Of a DNA stretch of 64,000 nt, positions 16,203 through 25,033 are shown one piece after another (positions within the stretch are counted from its first letter, which is position 1; each line of letters begins with the position of its first letter). The stretch is from Bog-473 sp963706555. Its GTDB lineage: Bacteria; Actinomycetota; Acidimicrobiia; Acidimicrobiales; RAAP-2. The position numbers and the translations under genes were made by a program. Location: contig OY970164.1 of the NCBI GenBank assembly GCA_963706555.1, forward strand, positions 1,798,001-1,862,000, written 5' to 3'. The notes under the pieces are model-generated. The model saw only the letters and a list, made by a program, of their open reading frames with translations. It did not search any database and was not told the DNA's origin.

Positions 16203-17362
16203 GCGCCGAGCAGCCGGTCGCGCAACGCCGGGTCGGTGGCGGCGTCGATGGCCGTCCAGGCGAGGGCCAAGGCGCCGTCGCGCACTGCGGCATCGGCCGA
16301 AGGGGTGATGCAGGCTGCTGCGAACTCGTGTTGGTGATTCACCGCTCCGCCCGTCTCGATGCCGATGAGGGGATGGATGGTGGGGACCGCCAGCGACACG
16401 TTCGCCATGTCGGTCGAGAATGTCGGGAGTGGGGTGTCGGCATCGTCAGCTTCGAAGGTGCGACCGAGTGCTTCGGCATTGGCTCGATACGCCGCCACCA
16501 GCCCCGGGTCGGCCTCCATGTGCGAGTAGTTGGGCGACAGGCTCTCGTAGCGCACGGTGCACCCCGAGGCCAACGCGCCGGCCTCGAAGCACGCCCGCAC
16601 TCGCGGTTCGAGGGCCGAGAGCCCGTCGATGGTGCGCGACCGGACCATGTAGCGGCCGGTGACGGCGGCGGGGATGACGTTGGCCGCACCGCCACCGCGG
16701 GTGATCACCCCGTGCACCTGGTCCCCCGGTGGCAGCTGCTGGCGCAGGAGACCGAGGGACACCTGGGCGATGGTCATCGCATCGAGCGCGTTCACGCCTT
16801 CCCAGGGCGCAGCCGAGGCGTGCGCCTCCTTGCCGGTGAAGTGCACGTCGAAGTGGGCCACGGCGAGGCACGCGCCGGTCATGCGCTCGACGGGCCACGG
16901 GTGGACCATCATCGCCGCGTGGACATCGTCGAAGGCACCCCGCTCGAGCATGAAGATTTTGCCGCCTCCACCCTCCTCGGCCGGCGTGCCGAGGATCCGG
17001 ACCTGCAGGCCGACCTCGTCGGCCACGGCGGCGAGGGCCAAGCCCGCACCGACGGCACTCGCCGCGATGATGTTGTGACCGCAGGCGTGTCCGACGTCGG
17101 GAAGGGCATCGTATTCGGCGCAGACCGCGACGACGAGCTCGCCACCACCTGCGCGTGACTCGAATGCCGTAGGGATGTCGTAGACGCCTTCGGTGACGGC
17201 GAGGCCACCGGCACGGATCGCCGACGCCACCGCATGGGCTGATCGGGTCTCTTCGAAGCAGAGTTCCGGCGTCGAGTGGACCGAGTGGCTGAGAGCCACC
17301 AGGGCAGGCAGGCGCTCGGAGATGACGGTGGCCGCTGTGTCTTTGGCCGCTCGTGCGCCCAT
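16199..17362 (-). CDS. M20-family metallo-amidohydrolase (AbgB/amidase-like)
   Basis: The 387-residue enzyme should hydrolyse an amide of an amino acid or acylated compound using two metal ions. Motifs include AEYDALPDVGHACGHN (metal-binding Asp and His), the catalytic Glu pair in GTPAEEGGGGK, and a late metal His in AVNHQHEF. The dimerisation domain (AHFDVHFTGKEAHASAAPWEG) sits between. It resembles p-aminobenzoyl-glutamate hydrolase subunit B and related amidases. The start is ATG 17362 (a GTG codon precedes it). It lies 25 bp after the biotin carboxylase/BCCP reading frame and is coupled to the ABM gene. Confidence 0.9.
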   Translation of the reverse strand: MGARAAKDTAATVISERLPALVALSHSVHSTPELCFEETRSAHAVASAIRAGGLAVTEGVYDIPTAFESRAGGGELVVAVCAEYDALPDVGHACGHNIIAASAVGAGLALAAVADEVGLQVRILGTPAEEGGGGKIFMLERGAFDDVHAAMMVHPWPVERMTGACLAVAHFDVHFTGKEAHASAAPWEGVNALDAMTIAQVSLGLLRQQLPPGDQVHGVITRGGGAANVIPAAVTGRYMVRSRTIDGLSALEPRVRACFEAGALASGCTVRYESLSPNYSHMEADPGLVAAYRANAEALGRTFEADDADTPLPTFSTDMANVSLAVPTIHPLIGIETGGAVNHQHEFAAACITPSADAAVRDGALALAWTAIDAATDPALRDRLLGA

Positions 17363-17387
17363 CACGTCCCTCCGTCCGTCACGACAC

Positions 17388-19149
17388 CTATTCGATCACA
17401 GCGACGACGTCGCCGGCGCCGACCGACGCCCCGGCGCTGACCCGCACCTCCTTGATGACGCCATCCTTCTCGGCGTTGACGGCATTCTCCATCTTCATAG
17501 CCTCGAGCAGACAGATGGTCTGTCCGACCTCCACCTTGTCGCCCACGGCGACGAGCACCTTGACGATGGTGCCCTGCATGGGTACCGCGACCTCGCCCGA
17601 GCCGGTCGCGGCCGCCGCAGACGTGGCCGAGCGTCGGGGCCGCGCCGTGCCGGCGGGGGCCGCCGATGTCGTTCCGAGGTCGGGCACCCAGAGTTTGACC
17701 GAGAACCGCCGGCCGTCCACTTCGGCGGTGACGTCGCGCTCCACGGTCGGCACCGCGTCGTCCTCGCCAGCCGGGGGAACATCGACCGGGGCCACGGTGA
17801 GCTGGCTCAGGTCCAGCACGTCCTCGACCCATTTGGTGGAGTGCTTGGCTTCGCGCGAAATCCGGATGTGTGAGGATGGCGACGTCGGCCGGAATCGTCG
17901 TGGCGATCCCCGAGATCTGCGTCTCGTCGAGCGCACGCAACATGCGGCGCCGGGCCGCCTCGCGGTCGGGGGCCCACACAATGAGCTTGGCCACGAGGTT
18001 GTCGTAGAACTGGCTGACGAGGTCGCCGGACTCGTAACCGGCATCGAGCCTGACGCCGGGGCCCGAGGGAGCCGTGAACTTCGTGATGGTGCCGGGTGAG
18101 GGGGAGAAGCGACCGCCGCTCGGGTCCTCCGCGTTGATGCGGACCTCGATGGCGTGGCCGTTGCGCTGGACGTCGCCCTGCCCGAAAGTCAGCTCCTCAC
18201 CCGAGGCGATGCGGATCTGCCACGCCACGAGGTCGAGGCCCGTCACGAGTTCGGTCACCGGGTGCTCCACCTGCAGCCGCGTGTTCATCTCCAAGAAGAA
18301 GAACTCACCGTCCTGGAAGAGGAACTCGACCGTTCCCGCGTTGTAATACCCGCAGGCTTTCGAGACCTTCACCGCGGCTTCACCCATGGCCTGGCGCACG
18401 TCGTCGGGGAAGGCCGGTGCGGGGCTCTCCTCCACCAACTTCTGGTGGCGGCGTTGGGCCGAGCAGTCGCGCTCGCCCAACCACAGCGTGTTGCCGTGCG
18501 TGTCGCCGAGCACCTGCATCTCCACGTGGCGCGGCCAGCCGAGATAGCGCTCGACGTAGATCTCGGGCCGGCCGAAGTACGCCTGCGCCTCGCGGGCGGC
18601 CGACTCCATGGCCTCCGCCGCTTCGGAGGCGGACTCCACCACCTTCATGCCCCGACCGCCGCCGCCGTAGGCGGCCTTGATCGCCAACGGCCATCCGACC
18701 TCTTCGCCGAAGGCCACGACCTCATCGGGTGAGGTCAACGGCTCGGACCGGCCCGGGACGCCGGCCACGCCTGCCTTCTCGGCCGCGATGCGCGAGCTGA
18801 TCTTGTCGCCCATCACCTCGATCGCTTCGGGGGGCGGACCGATGAACGTCACGCCGCGCTCGGTGATGGCCCGGGCGAAGTCGGTGTTCTCCGAGAAGAA
18901 GCCGTACCCGGGATGGACACCGTCGGCCCCGCTCTGCTCGATGGCGGCCAGAATCGCCTCGGTATTCAGATAGCTCTCCGCCGCCGTCTCCCCGCCCAAT
19001 GCGTAGGCCTCGTCGGCCATGCGCACGTGCAGTGCTTCGCGATCGAGGTTGGAGTACACGGCAACCGTGCCGATGCCCATCTCGCGGCAGGTCCGTATGA
19101 CACGGACGGCGATTTCTCCGCGGTTGGCGATGAGGATCTTCTTCAACAC
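17388..19149 (-). CDS. Acetyl/propionyl-CoA carboxylase alpha subunit (biotin carboxylase + BCCP), frameshifted
   Basis: The N-terminal part is a complete biotin carboxylase: KKILIANRGEIAVRVIRTCR, the ATP-grasp loop GGGGRGMKVV, and EMNTRLQVEHPVTE. The C-terminal part carries the biotinyl domain with EAMKMEN (the Lys to be biotinylated). The two lie in different frames: frame one is conserved through LTHPDFAR, frame two resumes at EAKHSTKWVEDVLDL, with the break at about 17851-17860 (TCGCGCGAAA on the plus strand). Removing one base there restores a normal protein of about 587 residues. Without correction, translation runs in the wrong frame into the M20 start. It diverges from the biotin ligase gene. 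Confidence 0.93.
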
Positions 19150-19208
19150 AAAGGGCCTTTCGACTCGGAAGGGGACTTCACAATTGCACGGACCCTAGGG
19201 TGTCTGCC

Positions 19209-19946
19209 ATGTGGGGTGGGACCTGGGACGTGCGCCGGTTCGAGGAGATCGACTCGACCAACGCCTATCTGCGGAGCGAAGCCCGGAACGGCGCTCCCGA
19301 GGGAGCGGTGGCGGTGGCCGACCATCAGAGCGCCGGGCGAGGGCGCTTGGACCGCCGCTGGGAGTCGCCCCCGGGGGCGTCCTTGCTCGTCTCGGTGCTC
19401 TTCCGCCCCGACTTTGACGCCTCTGAACTGCATCTTTGTACCGCTGCCGTCGCATTGGCCGCGGCGGAGGGTTGCCGCCGGGCGGCGGGTGTCGGCCCGG
19501 TGATCAAGTGGCCCAACGACCTTGTCGTGGGGGACGCGAAGCTGGCGGGCGTCCTGGCTGAAGCGGAATTCCTTTCCGGATCTTGTGCCCTCGTGGTCGG
19601 GCTCGGCCTCAACGTCGAGTGGCCCGGTCCTGAGGGTGTCGGCGGCACCTGCCTGAACGATCTGAGCTCGACGCCGGTGGATCGAGACGCCCTCCTCGAG
19701 GCCATGCTCGAGGCGCTCTCCGCCCGGAGGGCTCTTCTGGACCACGCAGCGGGGCGGCTGGAGGTGGCCTCGGAGCTGCGCCAGCGTTGCGCCACGCTGG
19801 GACAGCGGGTAAGGGTCGAATTGGCCGCTGAAGCCGTGGTGGGCGTGGCCGTCGAGCTCGACGACGGGGGTCATCTCGTGGTGCAGACCGCGGAAGGACT
19901 GCGCACGGTCGCAGCGGGCGACGTCGTCCATCTCCGACCCGGCTGA
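19209..19946 (+). CDS. birA: Biotin-[acetyl-CoA-carboxylase] ligase
   Basis: The product (about 245 residues) attaches biotin to the BCCP lysine through biotinyl-5'-AMP. It has the catalytic-domain hallmarks: STNAYLRSEARNGAPEG, the adenylate loop SAGRGRLDRRWESPPGASLL (GRGR), IKWPNDLVVGDAKLAGVLAE, and the small C-terminal SH3-like domain. No N-terminal winged helix is present, so it is a group I ligase without repressor activity. ATG 19209 is preferred over GTG 19200. It is divergent from the carboxylase subunit it should modify, only 60 bp away. Confidence 0.93.
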   Translation: MWGGTWDVRRFEEIDSTNAYLRSEARNGAPEGAVAVADHQSAGRGRLDRRWESPPGASLLVSVLFRPDFDASELHLCTAAVALAAAEGCRRAAGVGPVIKWPNDLVVGDAKLAGVLAEAEFLSGSCALVVGLGLNVEWPGPEGVGGTCLNDLSSTPVDRDALLEAMLEALSARRALLDHAAGRLEVASELRQRCATLGQRVRVELAAEAVVGVAVELDDGGHLVVQTAEGLRTVAAGDVVHLRPG

Positions 19947-20038
19947 GCAACCATTCGCCCAGTTGAAAGGGTTTTTTTTCACTCCGTCGCCCCGGTGCGG
20001 CGGGTGGACCCCTCACCGGGCAAACCGGCGATGGCGGC

Positions 20039-20044
20039 TACACT
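20039..20044 (+). promoter_or_regulatory. Candidate -10 box for the sugar-nucleotide operon
   Basis: TACACT lies 9 nt before the rmlB ATG (20054), the spacing seen at other likely leaderless starts here. No good -35 is visible at 16-18 bp. An eight-T run at 19972-19979 follows the biotin ligase gene but has no clear stem before it. Confidence 0.35.
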
Positions 20045-20053
20045 CTCGCCCTT

Positions 20054-21061
20054 ATGCGCCTTCTCGTGACGGGAGGAGCCGGTTTCATCGGGTCGAACTT
20101 CGTCCGCTACTGGGTCGAACAGCACCCTGAGGACCACGTCGTCGCCTATGACGTGCTCACGTATGCCGGTAACCGACCGAACCTGGCTGATGTCGAAGAT
20201 GCCATCGTCTTCGTAGAAGGTGACATCTGTGACGGCCCTTTGGCCGAGAAGACGCTGCGCGACGAGGAGATCGACACCATCGTCCACTTCGCGGCCGAGT
20301 CCCACAACAGCTTGGCCGTTCTCAACCCGGGACTGTTCTTCCGCACCAACGTGCTCGGGACCCAGACGCTGTTGGAGGCGGCCCGCCAGGTCGGCATCGA
20401 ACGGTTCCACCACATCAGTACCTGTGAGGTCTACGGCGATCTGGCGCTCGACACAGACGAGGTCTTCACGGAGGACTCGCCGTATCGCCCCCGTACGCCC
20501 TACAACGCCAGCAAGGCCGGGGCCGACCACGCCGTGCGGGCCTACGGCGAGACCTACGGGCTGCCGATCACCATCACGAACTGCTCGAACAACTACGGCC
20601 CGTACCAGTTTCCCGAGAAGGTCATCCCCGTGTTCACGACGGCGGCCCTCGACGACAAGAACCTGACACTCTACGCCACCACGGAGAACCGCCGTGAGTG
20701 GCTCCACGTGCGCGACCACTGCACCGCCATCGAGGCCGTCCTCGAGCGGGGCGTCGTCGGGGAGACCTATCACGTCGGCAGCGGCGTCGAAGCGTCGATC
20801 ATGGAGATCGCCGACCTCGTCCTCAAGACGTTGGGCAAGCCGGCCTCGCTCAAGGAGATTGTGCCGGATCGCCCCGGCCACGATCGCCGGTACCTGCTCG
20901 ACTCGTCGAAGCTCCGGACCCGGCTCAGGTGGGCCCCTTCGGTCGCATGGGAAGACGGGTTGGCCGAAACGGTCGAGTGGTATGCGGCCAACCGCTCCTG
21001 GTGGGAGCCTCTTCGCGCCCGGGCACCGGTCGTCGAAGGCGGATGGGGCTCCGCCGGCTGA
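20054..21061 (+). CDS. rmlB: dTDP-glucose 4,6-dehydratase (RmlB-like), atypical active site
   Basis: The 335-residue SDR enzyme should turn dTDP-glucose into the 4-keto-6-deoxy sugar. It has the NAD loop GGAGFIGSN, HFAAESHNSL, the Tyr-Lys pair in PYNASKAGADHAVRAY, and NCSNNYGPYQFPEK. The motif that is normally Thr-Asp-Glu reads STCEVYGDL, so the usual catalytic Asp is Cys124 here, next to Glu125. Either this is a subfamily tolerant of Cys, or activity differs. It is first in a six-gene operon. Neither rmlA nor rmlC is in the window. Confidence 0.88.
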   Translation: MRLLVTGGAGFIGSNFVRYWVEQHPEDHVVAYDVLTYAGNRPNLADVEDAIVFVEGDICDGPLAEKTLRDEEIDTIVHFAAESHNSLAVLNPGLFFRTNVLGTQTLLEAARQVGIERFHHISTCEVYGDLALDTDEVFTEDSPYRPRTPYNASKAGADHAVRAYGETYGLPITITNCSNNYGPYQFPEKVIPVFTTAALDDKNLTLYATTENRREWLHVRDHCTAIEAVLERGVVGETYHVGSGVEASIMEIADLVLKTLGKPASLKEIVPDRPGHDRRYLLDSSKLRTRLRWAPSVAWEDGLAETVEWYAANRSWWEPLRARAPVVEGGWGSAG

Positions 21062-21075
21062 GGCCGGCTCCACGT

Positions 21076-21999
21076 ATGCGAGTTCTTGTCACCGGCGCCG
21101 ATGGGCAGCTCGGACGTGACCTGCTCGACGCGCTGCATGGGCGGGTGCCCGCCGGGGGGCGGCGGTGTCGCCTGCTGGGGCCGGACGGCCCCTTCGCCGG
21201 AGCCGACTATGAGGTGTTGGCGACGGACATCGGCACTATGCGCGTGGACGATCGGGATGCCGTGCACTATGTAGTCCGTGCCTTCAGGCCCGAGCTCGTC
21301 CTGCACGGGGGAGCGCTCACCGCGGTCGACGCCTGTGAGACCGATGTCGATCTCGCGTATGCGGTGAATGCCGTCGGGACCCGGAACGTGGCCGAAGCCG
21401 CCGCGGCGGTCGGCGCACACCTGCTCTACGTCTCCACCGACTACGTCTTCGACGGGACCTCGGCCCGGCCCTACCGCGAGTGGGACGCGCCCAATCCAAG
21501 GTCTGTCTACGGCGCCAGCAAGTTGGCCGGTGAGCGCGAATGCCCGCCCGGATCGACCATCGTGCGCACGTCGTGGGTCTGCGGCGCCCACGGCAACAAT
21601 ATGGTCAAGACCGTTCTCCGGCTCGCCGCTGGGACAGACCCGCTGCGCTTCGTCGATGATCAACACGGGTCGCCCACCTTCACTGCCGACCTGGCCGCGG
21701 CCATCGTGACCTTGGGGACGGACCGGCGTCCGGGCACCTTTCACGTCACCAATAGCGGGGCAACCACCTGGTGCGGATTTGTCCGGGCCATCATGGCGGC
21801 GGCCGGTGCCGACCCGGCCCGAGTGCAGGCGATCTCCACCGCCGACCTGGAGCCGTCGAAGTATCCCGCGCCCCGGCCGGCCAACTCGGTGCTCGACAAC
21901 ATGGCGCTCCGGCTCAGCGGGTTGCCGGCCCTCCCGGATTGGAGCGACGCACTGGAGCGGTTGGTGGGGGCGCTGCATGGTGCGGGGGACGCGCCATGA
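21076..21999 (+). CDS. rmlD: dTDP-4-dehydrorhamnose reductase
   Basis: The product (about 307 residues) catalyses the last, NADPH-dependent step of dTDP-L-rhamnose synthesis. Signature segments are VLVTGADGQLGRDL, GALTAVDACETD, YVSTDYVFDG, the catalytic SVYGASKLAGE, and IVRTSWVCGAHGNN. The ATG at 21076 is 14 bp after rmlB. A longer frame upstream is open only as a shadow of rmlB. The stop overlaps the next ATG (ATGA). Confidence 0.94.
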   Translation: MRVLVTGADGQLGRDLLDALHGRVPAGGRRCRLLGPDGPFAGADYEVLATDIGTMRVDDRDAVHYVVRAFRPELVLHGGALTAVDACETDVDLAYAVNAVGTRNVAEAAAAVGAHLLYVSTDYVFDGTSARPYREWDAPNPRSVYGASKLAGERECPPGSTIVRTSWVCGAHGNNMVKTVLRLAAGTDPLRFVDDQHGSPTFTADLAAAIVTLGTDRRPGTFHVTNSGATTWCGFVRAIMAAAGADPARVQAISTADLEPSKYPAPRPANSVLDNMALRLSGLPALPDWSDALERLVGALHGAGDAP

Positions 22000-23351
22000 C
22001 AGCGCGTGCAACCTCGAACAAGAACAAGAGAGCCACCGACCCGGAGTCTCGGGCCGTGGCCGTCATCGGCGCCGGCTACGTCGGTCTCCCCACCGCGGCC
22101 ACGCTGGCCCACTTCGGCCACCGCGTCGTCCTGGCCGAGCGCGATCCGGCGCGGCTGGCTGCGCTGCGCAGCGGACGGATGCCGATCGTCGAGATTGGTC
22201 TCGACGAACTCGTGGCCGAAGGGGTCGCCACCGGCAACCTGCACTTCACCGCATCGGCCGCTGATGCCGTCGCCGGGGCGGCGTTCGTCTTTCTGTGCGT
22301 GCCCACGCCCCAGGGAGACGACGGCTCGGCCGATCTCTCCTTTGTGGAGGCTGCGGCCAATGAGGTGGGGCCTGTGCTCGAGCATGGCACCATCGTGGTC
22401 AACAAGTCGACGGTCCCGGTCGGTTCGGCCACTTTCGTCGAGCAGATCATCGGTCGTTCCGACGTCCGTGTCGTCTCCAATCCCGAGTTCTTGCGCGAAG
22501 GGAACGCAGTGCGCGACAGCCTCCACCCCGATCGCCTCGTCGTGGGCGCCGACGACGCCCAGGCGGCGGCTACGGTCGGTCGCCTGTTCGCCGGGACTGG
22601 GGCGCCGCTGATCGTCACCGATGCCACCACCTCGGAGACGATCAAGTACGCCTCCAACGCGTTCTTGGCCACGAAGTTGAGTTACGTCAACGCGGTCGCC
22701 GGGCTGTGCGAGGAAGTGGGCGCCGATGTGCGTGACGTGATGCTCGGCCTCGGGTACGACAAGCGCATCGGCTTCGAATTCTTGCACCCCGGACCGGGCT
22801 GGGGTGGATCGTGCCTGCCCAAGGACACCCGTGCCCTCCTCCATATCGCGCAGGCCGCAGGGTACGACTTCTCGCTGCTGGCCGGCGCCATCGCGAGCAA
22901 CGAGCAGCAGTTGGCGCGGGTGGTGGCCAAGGTCGAGACCGCGTGCGGCGGTTCGGTCGACGGCGTGACGGTGGCCGTATGGGGGCTGACCTTCAAGGCG
23001 AATACCGACGACCGCCGGGACTCGCCGAGCCTGGAGATCGCCCATCGCCTGACCGCGTCAGGCGCGAGGGTCCAGGCGTTCGACCCCACCGTCCCGGTCG
23101 CAGCCGGCGACGAACAGGACGCTGTGCCCAATGACCTGTCCGGCCTTGTGGTGCGGGGAGATCCCTACGAGGCGGCCCAGGACGCATCGGTCGTCGTCGT
23201 GTTGACCGAGTGGGATGATTTCCGCTGGCTCGACTTCAGCCGCGTCCTGTCCATGATGGCGGCCCCCTCTATCGTCGATGCCCGGAACCTCCTGGATCCG
23301 GCCGCGGTGCGGCGCCTCGGTTTCGCCTACGCCGGGATCGGACGCCGGTGA
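21996..23351 (+). CDS. ugd: UDP-glucose 6-dehydrogenase
   Basis: The product (about 451 residues) oxidises UDP-glucose to UDP-glucuronate. It shows the NAD loop VAVIGAGYVGLPTAATLAH, VPTPQGDDGSADLS, NKSTVPVGSA, SNPEFLREGNAV, the hinge SETIKYASNAFLATKLSYVN, and the catalytic Cys in GPGWGGSCLPKDT. The C-terminal domain begins VAVWGLTFKANTDDRRDSPS. ATG 21996 overlaps rmlD by four bases. The product feeds the decarboxylase encoded next. Confidence 0.95.
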   Translation: MTARATSNKNKRATDPESRAVAVIGAGYVGLPTAATLAHFGHRVVLAERDPARLAALRSGRMPIVEIGLDELVAEGVATGNLHFTASAADAVAGAAFVFLCVPTPQGDDGSADLSFVEAAANEVGPVLEHGTIVVNKSTVPVGSATFVEQIIGRSDVRVVSNPEFLREGNAVRDSLHPDRLVVGADDAQAAATVGRLFAGTGAPLIVTDATTSETIKYASNAFLATKLSYVNAVAGLCEEVGADVRDVMLGLGYDKRIGFEFLHPGPGWGGSCLPKDTRALLHIAQAAGYDFSLLAGAIASNEQQLARVVAKVETACGGSVDGVTVAVWGLTFKANTDDRRDSPSLEIAHRLTASGARVQAFDPTVPVAAGDEQDAVPNDLSGLVVRGDPYEAAQDASVVVVLTEWDDFRWLDFSRVLSMMAAPSIVDARNLLDPAAVRRLGFAYAGIGRR

Positions 23352-24295
23352 GCCGCATCGTCGTCGCCGGAGGCGCGGGGTTCTTGGGCTCGCACTTGTG
23401 CGACCACCTGGTGGCCCGTGGCGATTCGGTCGTCTGCCTCGACGACCTGTCGACCGGAAGCCGGGACAATGTGGCGCACCTGCTCCATTCGGCCCGCTTC
23501 TCCTTCGTGGTCAGCGACGTCAGCGAGAAGGTGGAGCTCGAATCGAGTGCCAAGGTCGACGCCGTATGCAACCTGGCCAGCCCTGCGTCGCCTCCGGCGT
23601 ATCTCGAGCATCCTCTCGAGACGCTCGCCGTCGGGAGTGAGGGCACGCGGCGGCTCTTGGAGCTGACGCACGTCCACGACGCGCGGTTCCTGATGGCCAG
23701 CACCAGCGAGATCTACGGCGACCCACTCGTCCATCCCCAGGTCGAGTCGTATCGGGGCAACGTGGATCCGACCGGACCGCGGAGCGTCTACGACGAGGCC
23801 AAGCGATTCGCCGAGAGCATCACCATGGCCATGCATCGCTTTCGCGGCGTCGACGTTGCCATCGCCCGCATCTTCAACACCTATGGCCCGCGCCTGGCTC
23901 CGGGGGACGGGCGGGTGGTGTCCAACTTCATCAGCCAGGCCCTGCGGGGTGAGCCGATCACGGTCTACGGGGACGGATCCCAAACGAGGAGCCTGTGTTA
24001 CGTCGACGATGAGATCGCAGGTCTTGTCGCGCTGTTGGATTCTTCACTCACGGGGCCCGTCAACATCGGCAGTCCCGATGAGCGCACCGTGCTGGAGCTG
24101 GCACACCTCGTCGTGGAATTGTCAGGGTCGGATTCCCCTATTACCTTCGAACCCCTGCCCACCGACGACCCCACGCGCCGCTGCCCGGACATCACCTTGG
24201 CCAAGACGGCATTGGGCTGGTCCCCGCGCATCGACCTGCGAGAGGGCATCAGGCGGACGATGGAATACTTGGCGCCTCGGGTGCTGACCTCGTGA
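23348..24295 (+). CDS. UDP-glucuronate decarboxylase (UDP-xylose synthase)-type SDR
   Basis: The 315-residue protein has VVAGGAGFLGSHLCDHL, CNLASPASPPAYLEHP, the active-site STSEIYGDPLVHPQ with SVYDEAKRFAE (Tyr-x3-Lys), and RIFNTYGPRLAPGDGRVVSNF, all close to UXS enzymes that convert UDP-glucuronate to UDP-xylose. The GTG start overlaps ugd by four bases, so substrate supply is next door. A related 4-epimerase role cannot be excluded by motif reading. Confidence 0.9.
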   Translation: MSRIVVAGGAGFLGSHLCDHLVARGDSVVCLDDLSTGSRDNVAHLLHSARFSFVVSDVSEKVELESSAKVDAVCNLASPASPPAYLEHPLETLAVGSEGTRRLLELTHVHDARFLMASTSEIYGDPLVHPQVESYRGNVDPTGPRSVYDEAKRFAESITMAMHRFRGVDVAIARIFNTYGPRLAPGDGRVVSNFISQALRGEPITVYGDGSQTRSLCYVDDEIAGLVALLDSSLTGPVNIGSPDERTVLELAHLVVELSGSDSPITFEPLPTDDPTRRCPDITLAKTALGWSPRIDLREGIRRTMEYLAPRVLTS

Positions 24296-25032
24296 CGGCC
24301 GCGGCAGTGACGCCGACTGGAGAGTCCCCCCGCCGCACCTACGAGACGCTGTCGGTGATCATGCCCGTCTTCAACGAGCGCACGACCGTCGCCGAGATCA
24401 TCCGCCGTATGCGCGCCGTCGAACTGCCGCTCACCCTGCAGATCATCGTGGTGGACGACGGATCGTCCGACGGTTCGGACAAGGTCCTCGGCGCCCTTGA
24501 GGACTCGACCGTGCGGGTGATCACCCACGACCAGAACCAGGGAAAGGGTGCGGCGATCCGGACGGGCCTGGAGGCGGCGACCGGCGACCTGGTGCTCATT
24601 CAGGATGCCGACCTCGAGTACGACCCCGACGATTGGCCCCGGCTGCTCGATCCCATGCTCAAGGGCAAGGCCCGGGTCGTCTACGGCAGTCGCTTCACCG
24701 GGGAGCGCAAGAACATGCTCCCCTTGCACTGGTTTGCCAACCGGGTTCTCTCCTTTACGACCAACCTTCTCTATAGCTCGACGTTGTCGGACATGGAGAC
24801 GTGTTACAAGCTGTTCGACGCGCAGGCGATCGCGGGGATCACCATCGTGTCGAACCACTTCGACTTCGAGCCCGAGATCACGGCCAAGGTCCTCCGTCGT
24901 GGGCACCGGATTTATGAGGTGCCGATCTCCTACGCCGGCCGGGAGGTGGACGAGGGCAAGAAGATCACCTGGCGCGATGGGTTCAGCGCGCTCGTGGCCC
25001 TCGTGCGGTTCCGCTTCACCAAGGACTACTGA
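24292..25032 (+). CDS. GT2 glycosyltransferase, polyprenyl-phosphate mannosyl/glucosyltransferase-like
   Basis: The 246-residue protein has the GT-A fold with LSVIMPVFNERTTVAEII, VDDGSSDGS, IQDADLEYDPDDWP (DAD metal motif) and FDFEPEITAKVLRRGHRIYEVPISY, as in DPM1-like transferases that load a sugar on a polyprenyl phosphate carrier. No membrane helix is evident. GTG 24292 overlaps the decarboxylase gene by four bases. Confidence 0.9.
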   Translation: MTAAAVTPTGESPRRTYETLSVIMPVFNERTTVAEIIRRMRAVELPLTLQIIVVDDGSSDGSDKVLGALEDSTVRVITHDQNQGKGAAIRTGLEAATGDLVLIQDADLEYDPDDWPRLLDPMLKGKARVVYGSRFTGERKNMLPLHWFANRVLSFTTNLLYSSTLSDMETCYKLFDAQAIAGITIVSNHFDFEPEITAKVLRRGHRIYEVPISYAGREVDEGKKITWRDGFSALVALVRFRFTKDY

Positions 25033-25033
25033 G

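Noticed and set aside
20698..21999. 433-residue frame covering rmlD
   Set aside because: Its first 126 codons are a shadow of rmlB; rmlD begins at 21076.
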